This document shows, one piece after another, positions 51,963-60,315 of a stretch of 64,000 nucleotides of DNA. Position numbers and translations under genes: made by a program. Each line of letters opens with the position of its first letter. Within the stretch, counting starts at the first letter, position 1. The stretch comes from Bacillota bacterium (GTDB lineage Bacteria > Bacillota > Clostridia > Christensenellales > Aristaeellaceae). The notes below the pieces were generated by a model. The model did no database searches and was not told where the DNA came from. It worked only from the letters and a program-made list of their open reading frames with translations. Where the stretch lies: the NCBI GenBank assembly GCA_023392515.1, contig JAEVYX010000126.1:6250-70249 (forward strand). Reading direction: 5' to 3'.

Positions 51963-52090
51963 TGTTTCACTTTGTTGCATGCCATTACTTTATCAGATGG
52001 CCTATAACGGTGCAATGAATGAAACAGTGTTTTTGAATACATTTGCAAGAAATATGTGGATATGTTCATAGTAACAGTTCACAAAGTGAA
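51963..52090. promoter_or_regulatory. Control region of the glucarate operon with repeated operator-like sites
   Basis: TGTTTCACTTTGTTGCA (51963-51979) and, inverted, TGCAATGAATGAAACA (52011-52026) share the core TGTTTCA-n-TTGCA; a perfect palindrome TTCACAAAGTGAA lies at 52078-52090. These sit between gudD and the divergent regulator and are likely binding sites for one or both PrpR-like proteins. No convincing sigma-54 -24/-12 promoter was found, consistent with the loss of GAFTGA in both regulators. Confidence 0.5.
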
Positions 52091-52174
52091 ATATATCATT
52101 GCAAAATCGTTTCACGGCATTTCAATAGCGGTCATCTGCTGTTTCTTGTGTGCAGCATATTTCTTTCACCATAT

Positions 52175-52213
52175 AAAAAAGCCGGGGGGGCGCTTATGTT
52201 CAAGTCCCCCGGC
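52175..52213 (-). terminator. Terminator or attenuator upstream of gudD
   Basis: GCCGGGGG (52181-52188) pairs with CCCCCGGC (52206-52213); on minus it is followed by TTTTTT (52180-52175). No minus-strand gene precedes it, so it may be in a long gudD leader or stop antisense transcription from the regulator region. The rest of 52214-52431 holds no gene I can support. Confidence 0.65.
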
Positions 52214-52362
52214 GCTGCTTCAATGAAAGATAATCGTACATTGGCATTGCAACGGTTTCATAGCTGGTTTCCCGAAGGAATAACTACCTTTGTCCCACCT
52301 CCTAGCAAAAGCGCTTTACCGGAGAAAGCAAGAGAAATATTCCGCCTTTCACATAGGATTTT

Positions 52363-52391
52363 TTATTCAATGTGTTGAAAATAGGTATACA
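52363..52391 (+). promoter_or_regulatory. Possible promoter of the second PrpR-like regulator
   Basis: TTATTC (52363-52368), 17-base spacer, TATACA (52386-52391), about 40 bp ahead of the start. The -35 is weak. Confidence 0.35.
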
Positions 52392-52431
52392 AATTTACTG
52401 GCTCGATTCATGGTGATAAAGGTGAAAAAGA

Positions 52432-54318
52432 ATGACGAAAATCATTATTGCGGTACCAAACCAAACAATGTATGAACAGGCACAAAAGGTCTTGTCTGAT
52501 CTTCAAGTGGACGCGCATGTTCTTAAGACTACATCCGAAACGGTTGTTGACGATGTATTGAAGGCACAAAATGGGGATGATGCCGTGGTCGTGGTGCGTG
52601 GCCACCATGCGCAGCTTTTAAAAAAGCATATGGCGTTGCCGCTGGTGGAAATCACCCTTTCGGGGCAGGAAATTGCTCTTTTGATAAAGAAAGCCTGCCT
52701 TGTTTGCACCAAGGCAAGGCCGCACATTGCTTTTATTGGCTATCATTCCATGTTTGGCGATCTATCACCTTTTGCCGATATTTTTGACGTTGATATTCAA
52801 GCATATTATGCCAATGAAAGCCTATCCATACAAAGCGCGGTAGACCAGGCTGTTGCCGCCGGTGCCAACGTTATCATAGGCGGTAAGATTGCCGTGGAGT
52901 ATGCAGGCCGGCTGCCGGTATCCACGCTCTTTCTTGAATCGACGACGGAAAGTATAACAATGGCACTGCGCTCGGCATTAAGGGTGCAGTACGGCATCAA
53001 CATGGAGAAAAAAAGGTATGCCCAGCTTCTTGCCTTGCTGAACTATTCCTTTGACGCTGTTCTTATTCTTGACCGGGTAGGAAGAGTAACCATGACAAAT
53101 TATGCGGCAGAACGAATTTTTCATATCCCCAACAAGGAGCTGCTGGGGAAACATATTTTTGATTTGCTCGAATCCGGGCCCGGCAGCATATTGGCAGAAG
53201 CGATTGATAAGCGAAAGAGCATATATTCAGCCATTGCCCGAACTAAGCAGGAGTCCTTTGTGGTGAATATGGCCGCTTTTCGCTTTGACGGGGCGGATGA
53301 AGGCTTTATCCTGTCAATGCAGGCATTCAAACGGATAGATGAACTGGAGGAGGCCGTTCGCCTGGAACGGATGAAATTTGGATATACGGCATCCGGCGTA
53401 CTGGATGATATTATCGGTATATCCACCGTCATGCAGGAAACAAAACGGGAAGCGATGCTGTATGCCCAATATGACTATCCGCTTTTGATAGCGGGGGATT
53501 TTGGCACGCAAAAAGTACCTTTTGCCCAGGCAATCCATAACGCGAGCCCCAGAAGAAAGGGCCCTTTTGTCTGCTTGAACCTGGCCCATATCACAAGGGA
53601 AATGCAGCAGTCAAAGCTTAACGGCTTATCGGGTGAGCATCCCCTTAAGGGAGCTCTGGAGCTGGCCAACCGTGGCACGCTCCTGCTGGAGCATGTGGAC
53701 CTTTTGAATCCCGAAAGCCAGTATATACTGCTGAATCTGATTAATAACGGCTGTATCATGCATCCGGACGGGCGCATTCGCCTGCCGGTTGATGTACGCC
53801 TGATTTGCACAACCCATAAAGATCTGCGATCCCTGGCCAAATACGACCAGTTCTCCCTGCCTTTGTTTTACAGGCTTGCCAGGCTGGAGCTTCATCTTCC
53901 CCCTCTTCGGGCACATACCGAGGATATTGCACTGTATATAGATAAGCAGTTGGAAAGGTTATCCCACAACTATCACAAGCATATTACCTTGTCATCCGGT
54001 GCCCGCGCCTTGATTCACGCACATACATGGGAAGGAAACGAGCTGGAACTGCGCCTCTTTTTGGAAAAACTGGTGATATTGTCTGAGCAGCTTGAAATCA
54101 CGGAGGACTTTGTACGGCACCAATTGCTGGGCCGTTCGTACAATGAGGAGGGGGCCAAAGTTCTTCCCGTCGCTCCTGTATTCGAAAACAGTGAAGCGGC
54201 ACATTTAATAGCCCTGCTCAGGGAGTGCGGCGGAAACAGGGCGGAATGTGCGCGCCGGCTGGGCATCAGCAAGACAACACTGTGGCGGAAAATGAAAAAA
54301 TATCACATTGAATCTTAA
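52432..54318 (+). CDS. PrpR-like transcriptional regulator with degenerate AAA+ domain (paralogue 2)
   Basis: 628 residues, AAAGGTG upstream. Same architecture as the 43577-45472 gene: PrpR_N-type sensor, PAS (NYSFDAVLILDRVGRVTMTNY), AAA+ remnant and Fis-type HTH (LGISKTTLWRKMKK). Walker A is GDFGTQKV, the GAFTGA segment reads NGLSGEHPL, and Walker B is LLLEHVD, so both ATP hydrolysis and sigma-54 contact are doubtful. It is divergent from gudD, the usual place for a regulator of that operon. The two paralogues, alike along their whole length, flank the island and may respond to different sugar acids. Confidence 0.9.
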   Translation: MTKIIIAVPNQTMYEQAQKVLSDLQVDAHVLKTTSETVVDDVLKAQNGDDAVVVVRGHHAQLLKKHMALPLVEITLSGQEIALLIKKACLVCTKARPHIAFIGYHSMFGDLSPFADIFDVDIQAYYANESLSIQSAVDQAVAAGANVIIGGKIAVEYAGRLPVSTLFLESTTESITMALRSALRVQYGINMEKKRYAQLLALLNYSFDAVLILDRVGRVTMTNYAAERIFHIPNKELLGKHIFDLLESGPGSILAEAIDKRKSIYSAIARTKQESFVVNMAAFRFDGADEGFILSMQAFKRIDELEEAVRLERMKFGYTASGVLDDIIGISTVMQETKREAMLYAQYDYPLLIAGDFGTQKVPFAQAIHNASPRRKGPFVCLNLAHITREMQQSKLNGLSGEHPLKGALELANRGTLLLEHVDLLNPESQYILLNLINNGCIMHPDGRIRLPVDVRLICTTHKDLRSLAKYDQFSLPLFYRLARLELHLPPLRAHTEDIALYIDKQLERLSHNYHKHITLSSGARALIHAHTWEGNELELRLFLEKLVILSEQLEITEDFVRHQLLGRSYNEEGAKVLPVAPVFENSEAAHLIALLRECGGNRAECARRLGISKTTLWRKMKKYHIES

Positions 54319-54686
54319 GCGTGCCTTACGCCTGGTGCTTGTTTCCGGCTTGGCGGCTGTTTATCAGCCGTTTCCTTTCCAATTTGTATCGTGCCAGCAA
54401 TAGCCTTCCAGGTTTCTTGTATAAGGGGTATCCAAATTTCATCATGGTCAAGGTCCTTGATTCGGATATGATACTTTGCTCCTTCATATGGCGGCAAAAC
54501 AGCGGGTCTGTCCAGCAGCGCCCGCCCTTGCAGGGTCCAGCGCACATACAAAAACTGATTACAGACAATAGCTATTGGCAGGTTGTTGAAATTGATGGTG
54601 TAGCCTCTCTTTGTTAACCGGCAATCGCAATTTCCGTTTTCAGATAAGCGTTCACAGACAATCTTTGCAATTTCATGGTTTTTCAA
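54315..54686 (-). CDS. TfoX N-terminal domain-like small protein
   Basis: 123 residues if it starts at the TTG 54686, which has AAAAGGAG at 9-base spacing; the ATG at 54716 contains that motif within its own codons. A central GYTINFNNLPIAIVCNQFLY followed by PPYEGAKYHIRI and LIQETWKA resembles TfoX-N/YjhX-like proteins, some linked to competence regulation. The Cys-rich N-terminus includes CDC. Its stop overlaps that of the convergent regulator by four bases. Assignment rests on pattern memory and is tentative. Confidence 0.6.
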   Translation of the reverse strand: MKNHEIAKIVCERLSENGNCDCRLTKRGYTINFNNLPIAIVCNQFLYVRWTLQGRALLDRPAVLPPYEGAKYHIRIKDLDHDEIWIPLIQETWKAIAGTIQIGKETADKQPPSRKQAPGVRHA

Positions 54687-54728
54687 GCAGCATATCTCCT
54701 TTTCAGATCCGGGCATGCCTTGCTGTTT

Positions 54729-54758
54729 GTATTATATTATTCCTTCTGAAGGGTTTTC
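54729..54758 (-). promoter_or_regulatory. Promoter of the TfoX-like gene
   Basis: Minus strand TTGAAA (54758-54753), 18-base spacer, TATAAT (54734-54729), 43 bp ahead of the TTG start. Confidence 0.65.
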
Positions 54759-54779
54759 AAGCCTTCGTATCAGGAGAAA

Positions 54780-54802
54780 TGTGGCATTTTCGAACAAAAT
54801 GC
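54780..54802 (+). terminator. Terminator-like hairpin before ackA
   Basis: TGGCATTTT/AAAATGCCA (9 bp, 5-base loop), then TTCCTTTTGTATTCTT. It could stop rightward transcripts from the regulator gene 460 bp upstream. Between here and ackA (54803-55091) a minus-strand frame ending at 54856 encodes NLSNYRQMLDPDSMEKAF, which looks protein-like but has no start or ribosome binding site; possibly a decayed gene end. Confidence 0.55.
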
Positions 54803-55091
54803 CATTCCTTTTGTATTCTTATTTCACAGATAGCAATCATATCTTCCATTTCATTTCACAGTCGGACCGAGCGGGGAATTCGTGCAGTATCACGCTGGAA
54901 TGCCTTTTCCATGCTGTCGGGATCAAGCATCTGGCGGTAATTGGATAGATTGGCGCTGTGGCGCATATCATAGCCATAGCTTGTTTCAACACTGAAACAG
55001 AAAAAGAAGAATTTGTACCACATTGTGAAATGATGCAATAACAGCAAGGCGAAAATATTGATCACACATAGAAAAAGGCACATGCTGCATA

Positions 55092-55120
55092 TTGACAGTG
55101 GATGAAGCGGCAAAGATAAT
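55092..55120 (+). promoter_or_regulatory. Promoter of ackA
   Basis: TTGACA (55092-55097), 17-base spacer, GATAAT (55115-55120), 30 bp ahead of the ATG. Confidence 0.7.
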
Positions 55121-55149
55121 GAATACATATAGAGTGTAGGAGTGTTCAA

Positions 55150-56352
55150 ATGCGCATTTTTGTAATCAACGCAGGCTCTTCTTCCATTAAGTATCAGCTG
55201 TTTGATATGAGCACGAATCTGATCCTTGGGAAGGGGATGTGCGAACGGATCGGCCTTCCCAAATCAAGAATTATCCATCGCGCTGCGGGCAGGGAAATCG
55301 TCCGGACAATGGAGATTGCCGACCACACCATGGCCATTGCCCAAATTTTTGAAATATTGCAGGACAAGACGTTTGGCGTAATCAAATCCCTTCAGGAGAT
55401 AGATGCCGTTGGCCATCGTGTTTTGCATGGCGGCGCCGTCTTTTCCGATTCCGTGCTGATTACCGATGAAGTAATCAAGGCGATTGAAGAAAATATCCCA
55501 CTGGGCCCTTTGCACAATCCTGCAAATCTTGCAGGCATACAGGCCTGCAGGAAGCTGCTGCCCAATATGCCTATGGCGGCTGTTTTTGATACGGCTTTCC
55601 ATCAAACATTGCCGCGAAAAGCCTTCCTTTACGCCCTGCCATATGACTATTATCAGCGCCTGAAAATCCGTAAATATGGCTTTCATGGTACAAGCTACCG
55701 CTATGCTGCGGAAAAAGCTGCCGAAACGCTGAACAAAAGCCAGAAAGAATTGAAAATGGTCATTTGCCATCTGGGTAATGGTGCATCCGTGTGTGCAATA
55801 GACAAAGGCCAATGCGTTGATACATCCATGGGCCTTACTCCTCTGGAAGGATTGGTTATGGGAACGCGCAGCGGGGACCTGGATCCTGCTATTGTGGAAT
55901 TCATCTGCCGCCGTGACGGGAAGACCGTTGAAGAGGTGTTCGCGATACTGAATAGAAAGTCAGGTTTGCTGGGTCTGTCGGATGGGCTGAGCAGCGACAG
56001 CCGGGATATTGAGGATGCCATGCACCGCGGTGATGATCGGGGGATTCGGGCGGTAGAGGTTTTCACGTACCGTATTCGAAAATATATCGGCGCATACGCT
56101 GCGGTGATGAATGGCTTGGACGTGATCGCGTTTACCGGCGGCATTGGCGAGCATAGCCCCGATACACGGAGCATGGTGCTGAAGGATTTGCAATTCTTTG
56201 GGATTGAAATCGATGAAGCACTCAATCAAAAAAATGCCCCAATGATCCATGGGGATTCCAGCAGGGTGAAAGTGCTGATTATTCCAGCCAATGAGGAATT
56301 GGCAATCGCCCAGGAGACTTATCGCCTGGTATCAAATCCGGCTTTCAATTAA
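55150..56352 (+). CDS. ackA: Acetate kinase
   Basis: 400 residues, TAGGAG upstream. Motifs NAGSSSIKYQLFD, GHRVLHGG, YGFHGTSYRY, CHLGNGAS, GTRSGDLDP and FTGGIGEHS cover the phosphate, sugar and adenosine loops of the ASKHA acetokinases. Makes ATP from acetyl-phosphate at the end of fermentation. Phosphotransacetylase is not adjacent. A propionate kinase (TdcD) role is the alternative, given the PrpR-like regulators next door, but the sequence does not decide. Confidence 0.93.
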   Translation: MRIFVINAGSSSIKYQLFDMSTNLILGKGMCERIGLPKSRIIHRAAGREIVRTMEIADHTMAIAQIFEILQDKTFGVIKSLQEIDAVGHRVLHGGAVFSDSVLITDEVIKAIEENIPLGPLHNPANLAGIQACRKLLPNMPMAAVFDTAFHQTLPRKAFLYALPYDYYQRLKIRKYGFHGTSYRYAAEKAAETLNKSQKELKMVICHLGNGASVCAIDKGQCVDTSMGLTPLEGLVMGTRSGDLDPAIVEFICRRDGKTVEEVFAILNRKSGLLGLSDGLSSDSRDIEDAMHRGDDRGIRAVEVFTYRIRKYIGAYAAVMNGLDVIAFTGGIGEHSPDTRSMVLKDLQFFGIEIDEALNQKNAPMIHGDSSRVKVLIIPANEELAIAQETYRLVSNPAFN

Positions 56353-56403
56353 TGACTTGATAAACTTCTTTATCAGCTGATTTGGGCTTTGCAGCTGCAT
56401 ATA

Positions 56404-56438
56404 CCAAGGGGCTGTCTCGCTTTGAGACAGCCCCTTGG
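56404..56438. terminator. Long perfect hairpin between ackA and the convergent MBL gene
   Basis: A 15-bp perfect stem CCAAGGGGCTGTCTC/GAGACAGCCCCTTGG with a 5-base loop. No T-tract on either strand, so it may be a bidirectional transcript-end stabiliser or a dispersed repeat. Confidence 0.6.
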
Positions 56439-56510
56439 CTGCTAAATAAGGTTTATACGGCAAAAACCTAAAACAATCAAATGAACAAGGGACGGTAAGT
56501 CCTGTTCTTT

Positions 56511-59171
56511 TTACTTGGTGGGCAGAAGCATGGTGGTCAGATCAATTGCGGCGTTTAACTCCTTGCATTTTTCGATGACGAGGGGTTCTTCCTCCAGGGA
56601 GTAGTAGCCGGTCCCGGGGAAGGTAGCTTTAATGGCGTCATCATTTAAACTGGTCAGGAATTGATCGTCCAAAGGCGCATTTGCGGCGCTGATATACCCC
56701 TCAGGCAGCACGATGTCGCCACCGATGTTAAGCTTGACTTCAAAGGTGGACGATCCATCATTCATGCACTTGGATATGTAAGCCGCCAAAGCTTCCGCTT
56801 CCTCTTTGGTGTTCAGGCGTTGGGTGCGGATGATTTCGGTCCAGCCTTCGCCAGCCATGGATTCAATGGGGCCGGACTTGGGAGCTGCCTGTGCGCCATC
56901 AAAGCCAACATAGGAATTGCCCTTCGCAACATACCAGTTGACGGGGTAGGCCTGCTCCTTGTTGTCCAGCTTGGCAATCTCGGCAGCGTCTTCTTGGGAG
57001 AAGTACATGCCGCCAATGTAGTCGTCATCAACGTCTGCAACCAGCTGCACATACCAGCCGTTGGGGTCATGGGCATAGGAATCCTTGTCAACGCTCATGC
57101 CCTTGGAGATGTCCCAGCCGTAGATGTTGGTCATGCCGGCAAGAGCCTCCGACTTGTTTTGGAAAGCGTCAAAGCCGTGCAGCACAAGAACGCTGTCCAC
57201 CTTGATTTTATATGAGCCGGCGTCGCGTTTCCAGGGGCCGTAAACCTCGGTAGATTCCGTGTTCTTGTTCTGGGGTGTGCAGTACCAGTTGAACCCGGCC
57301 CCCCGGATGAAGGGGACGATATTCTGGTCATACAGATCATAGCAAACATCGGCACTGGTAGATTCGGTGGCCTTCCAGGCGCTGTTCATCCATTGATAGC
57401 TGTAAGCGCTCAGGCGCTTTTCCAGCAAATTGATGATGCTTTCGCGGCCTTCATTCCAAACGTCCAGGAAAAGGATATCCTCTCCCTGTGCCTGCTTCGT
57501 GCGGACGGCCTTGGAGATTTCATACCAAGGGGCCTGGTCGGCATGCTGGGGGATATTGTAGACGTGGTCGGCGATCGACTCAGCGTAAGGAACGATTACA
57601 GACTGCAGGTATTGCATGCTGTACTTGTACTGCAGTTTTGTGTAGCCGTTGCCGACTTTGGTGGAGGCACCGCCGCCGTAGCCGCCCATGTAAACCCAAG
57701 CAGTCTCAACGGGCTCTTTTGTATAACGGGAGAAGTATTTATCCTCGGGGTGGGTGGTCAGTTTGAATATAAAGGAGGCAACATCGTTAGCATGGCCGGG
57801 TGTGGGAACAGGATACACCGAAACGCCCTTGCCAAAGTCGACCCAAACATTCCATTCGTTGAAGCTGTCAACGACGTAGCGCTCGGTCTTCGCGGTCAGA
57901 GTGATGCCGGTATACACGCCGTTCAGATAACCGGCCTGGTCGGCGCCGGAGGTGTATACTTGCAGTTTATCGGCTCCGGCGGCGCGGTTTACCATGGTGT
58001 TGCATTCATACAGCGCCTGGTAGTGGTCGCCGTGGCCATGGGTCAAAAGCACATTGTCAACCGCCCGGGGATCATAGCCCATTTTTTCCATGTTAAGCCA
58101 ATATCCATAGCTGGCAGTGGCATTGCCCATATCCAGCAAGGTCAGCGTCTTGTCCCCTGTTTCATCCGCATCGGAGACGAAGAGGAATATGTTGGTGAAT
58201 GAATCGCCAACGGAGAAGAGCCTGTCGGTCAATACTTCAAACGGCGTGTTGGCACCATTCCAGCCGTAGGATGTCTTGCCGGTGGTCTTGTCCTGGCCGG
58301 GCATCCAGGAGGTGCCGTTATAGCCCACATCATCCGGCGCAATAGCGGATTCAATGCCGGTGGGATTTTTGTACAGATACAGTTCCGTCACTTCTGCGCC
58401 GGAGACATCAGCCTTTGTCAGGCGGGTCTCGGGATCAACGGCGGATTCGTTGAAAATGCACAGCGCGGTCCACCGGGTAGGAATGTTATACACTTCGCCG
58501 TCTTCATTTCTGGGGCAAATTTTGATGTCGGAAGCGGAAGCAGGCTCGGCGGCCCAGTTGCCCTGGATCAGATTGCCAGCCTCATCCGTGCCCGGATTGT
58601 TGACCAGAAAGATGGCGCAGTCATCGGCCAGCTTGTAGGTTTCTTCAAAGGTGTTAACCAGATGATTGCCGTCGCCGACGGTAATGGTCTTGTCGCCGGT
58701 GGCCATGATCCAGCCTTGGGCGATCATATTGCCGGGACCGCCGCCGGCATTGGTCAGCTCGCCGCCGTACTTCATGGAATCAAGATAATAGAAATCGCCT
58801 TTGCCGTCATCGTCATAAATGGGTCTCTCGATACGTTCAAAGTCGATGACCTCGTTCTTGTCATTGAAAATGACTTCTGCAAAGGTATTAATGGTCAGAA
58901 CGTCTACAAGCGCTTCGCTTTCATATACATAGCTTGCTTCGTTGTAGTCTGCAAAGGCTACAGCAGACGTGAAAACCGTTTCCTGCGCTTCGCCCGCCAG
59001 GGTAATGCCCACGGTGATATGGTGGCTTTCATCAGCGGTTGCCGGGGTTGTAACCCAGCCGTATTGGGTGTATGCCGCGTCTGCGTTGGGTGTGAAGGAA
59101 GCTGCGCTTGCAGTGGTAATGAAGACGACCATCAGCAGCGCTGTTGCAAAAAGCGTGGTGAATTTTTTCAT
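56511..59171 (-). CDS. Large secreted metallo-beta-lactamase-fold protein, unknown function
   Basis: 886 residues, TAGGAGGG upstream. Signal peptide ending in ASA-ASF and no lipobox. A central MBL-fold domain starts near residue 340 with LTLLDMGNATASYG and the metal motif THGHGDH (about 376-382), followed by candidate ligands in VPTPGHANDV (about 465) and a late IPQHADQ. About 330 residues precede it without a domain I recognise (Gly-rich, acidic loops), and about 330 follow, ending with a hydrophilic region. This is far larger than ordinary hydrolases of the fold. It is exported, so it acts outside the cytoplasmic membrane. Alone in its transcript. Confidence 0.85.
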   Translation of the reverse strand: MKKFTTLFATALLMVVFITTASAASFTPNADAAYTQYGWVTTPATADESHHITVGITLAGEAQETVFTSAVAFADYNEASYVYESEALVDVLTINTFAEVIFNDKNEVIDFERIERPIYDDDGKGDFYYLDSMKYGGELTNAGGGPGNMIAQGWIMATGDKTITVGDGNHLVNTFEETYKLADDCAIFLVNNPGTDEAGNLIQGNWAAEPASASDIKICPRNEDGEVYNIPTRWTALCIFNESAVDPETRLTKADVSGAEVTELYLYKNPTGIESAIAPDDVGYNGTSWMPGQDKTTGKTSYGWNGANTPFEVLTDRLFSVGDSFTNIFLFVSDADETGDKTLTLLDMGNATASYGYWLNMEKMGYDPRAVDNVLLTHGHGDHYQALYECNTMVNRAAGADKLQVYTSGADQAGYLNGVYTGITLTAKTERYVVDSFNEWNVWVDFGKGVSVYPVPTPGHANDVASFIFKLTTHPEDKYFSRYTKEPVETAWVYMGGYGGGASTKVGNGYTKLQYKYSMQYLQSVIVPYAESIADHVYNIPQHADQAPWYEISKAVRTKQAQGEDILFLDVWNEGRESIINLLEKRLSAYSYQWMNSAWKATESTSADVCYDLYDQNIVPFIRGAGFNWYCTPQNKNTESTEVYGPWKRDAGSYKIKVDSVLVLHGFDAFQNKSEALAGMTNIYGWDISKGMSVDKDSYAHDPNGWYVQLVADVDDDYIGGMYFSQEDAAEIAKLDNKEQAYPVNWYVAKGNSYVGFDGAQAAPKSGPIESMAGEGWTEIIRTQRLNTKEEAEALAAYISKCMNDGSSTFEVKLNIGGDIVLPEGYISAANAPLDDQFLTSLNDDAIKATFPGTGYYSLEEEPLVIEKCKELNAAIDLTTMLLPTK

Positions 59172-59838
59172 GTTGAGGTCCCTCCTATTTTTTGTGCCCT
59201 ATGCAGCAACTTTGCACATATGCGACCCGGATTGCCTCCTTCAATCAACCTTCTTCAGTTGAACATAGGACATTTTTATTGCAGCCAAGCAAATATAGCT
59301 GTCTTTTGTATATGCAAAAAGCAGGCTTTGCTGGTATTATCGTTCCAATATGGCCGTAGTGATTTCAAACAATGACTCATAAATTGCGAAAAATATAAAC
59401 GCTGTGTTCATGGTGCGCGTTATGGAGAATATGCCCGTCCTCCTGCGATTGCTTCCATTATATTCTGATGACAGAGAGCCATACAATCCCGCTGTGGAGG
59501 CTTGGTTTACGAATTCGCTTGATATATTCAGTTTTTTATTGTGATGGTTTCATATTTTGAAGGTTTGATTTCCAAAGCGTTTCATCGTGTTTCCTGTATT
59601 TCAAAGTGAAAAGAATTCGTATTCTCCATGAAATCTTCAAAAAAATGCGCTAGCATGAATCTGTTTCATGGGGCTTGTGATGGTTTGCAGCTATTAGGTC
59701 CTGCCGCCATCCATCATGAGGCAATGAATTGTGGCCCGGTTCTCCGGACTGCAAGCCAGAAAAGCGCATTCCCTGCCTCCTGCTGCTGGTTGGAAAAAAG
59801 ATTATCAGGCGAAAGAGCAAATTTGTTGGAATTTCCAC
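59172..59838. other. Gene-free stretch of 667 bp upstream of the MBL and copper genes
   Basis: Holds the 5' leader and probable promoter of the MBL gene (not clearly defined) and then AT-rich sequence. TTTCAAAGTGAAA near 59597 is a palindrome resembling the PrpR-type site near 52078. An ORF-like frame from 59628 runs through the copper promoter and is taken as spurious. No gene seen. Confidence 0.4.
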
Positions 59839-59867
59839 TTGACAAGAAGAACCGACGCCCTTATACT
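59839..59867 (+). promoter_or_regulatory. Promoter of the copper operon
   Basis: TTGACA (59839-59844), 17-base spacer, TATACT (59862-59867): a near-consensus sigma-A promoter. Confidence 0.85.
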
Positions 59868-59871
59868 AGCG

Positions 59872-59890
59872 ATACACCCCAGGGGGGTAT
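59872..59890 (+). promoter_or_regulatory. CsoR operator
   Basis: ATACACCCCAGGGGGGTAT is a near-perfect GC-centred palindrome with ATAC/GTAT ends, as known for CsoR boxes, placed right after the -10 box. CsoR bound here would block initiation until Cu(I) is bound. Confidence 0.85.
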
Positions 59891-59923
59891 GGTGTTACGC
59901 TATATACGGGAGGAAATGATATT

Positions 59924-60277
59924 GTGGCTAACAAGCAGATTGAAGATACGCAAATCATAAGCGGCGGGGAGGATGCAATGGCTGCATGTCCCCATTGTTC
60001 CCAAAGGACAACGGCGCGGGATGACAAATTGCGTTCAGCTCTTTTAAGGCGGCTAAACTGCGTGGAAGGGCAAATTCGCGGCATCAAGGGGATGGTGGAG
60101 AAGGATGCCTACTGCGATGATATTCTTAATCAAATCGCCGCGGTAAGATCAGCCCTGACTTCTATCAGCAAAATGGTGTTGGAAAACCATATTCACGGTT
60201 GCCTTGTAGAAAAGATCCGCAGCGGGGAAAATGAAGTGGTGGATGAACTGCTTCAAACGATCGGAAGACTGCTTTAA
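59924..60277 (+). CDS. csoR: Copper-sensing transcriptional repressor CsoR
   Basis: 117 residues, GTG start with GGGAGG upstream. Four-helix DUF156 protein with the copper triad Cys64, His89 and Cys93, spaced exactly as the 36/61/65 triad of the reference CsoR, in DAYCDDI and ENHIHGC. An extra N-terminal CPHC pair (about 22-25) is not part of the core fold. Autoregulates the operon csoR-copA-lipoprotein-copZ through the operator just upstream. Confidence 0.94.
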   Translation: MANKQIEDTQIISGGEDAMAACPHCSQRTTARDDKLRSALLRRLNCVEGQIRGIKGMVEKDAYCDDILNQIAAVRSALTSISKMVLENHIHGCLVEKIRSGENEVVDELLQTIGRLL

Positions 60278-60315
60278 GTCAGCGTGTCAGCATTCATGAA
60301 AGGTTGGAGGAATAC

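Noticed and set aside
52194..52378. A plus-strand frame in the leader of the second PrpR-like regulator
   Set aside because: Begins inside the terminator stem, lacks a ribosome binding site and resembles no protein I know.
51932..52431. A sigma-54 promoter for gudD, expected from the PrpR-like neighbour
   Set aside because: No GG/GC pair with the right 10-base spacing was found, and both regulators have lost the GAFTGA motif.
59628..59960. A 110-codon plus-strand frame overlapping the copper promoter
   Set aside because: It crosses the consensus promoter, the CsoR operator and the start of csoR; no ribosome binding site.
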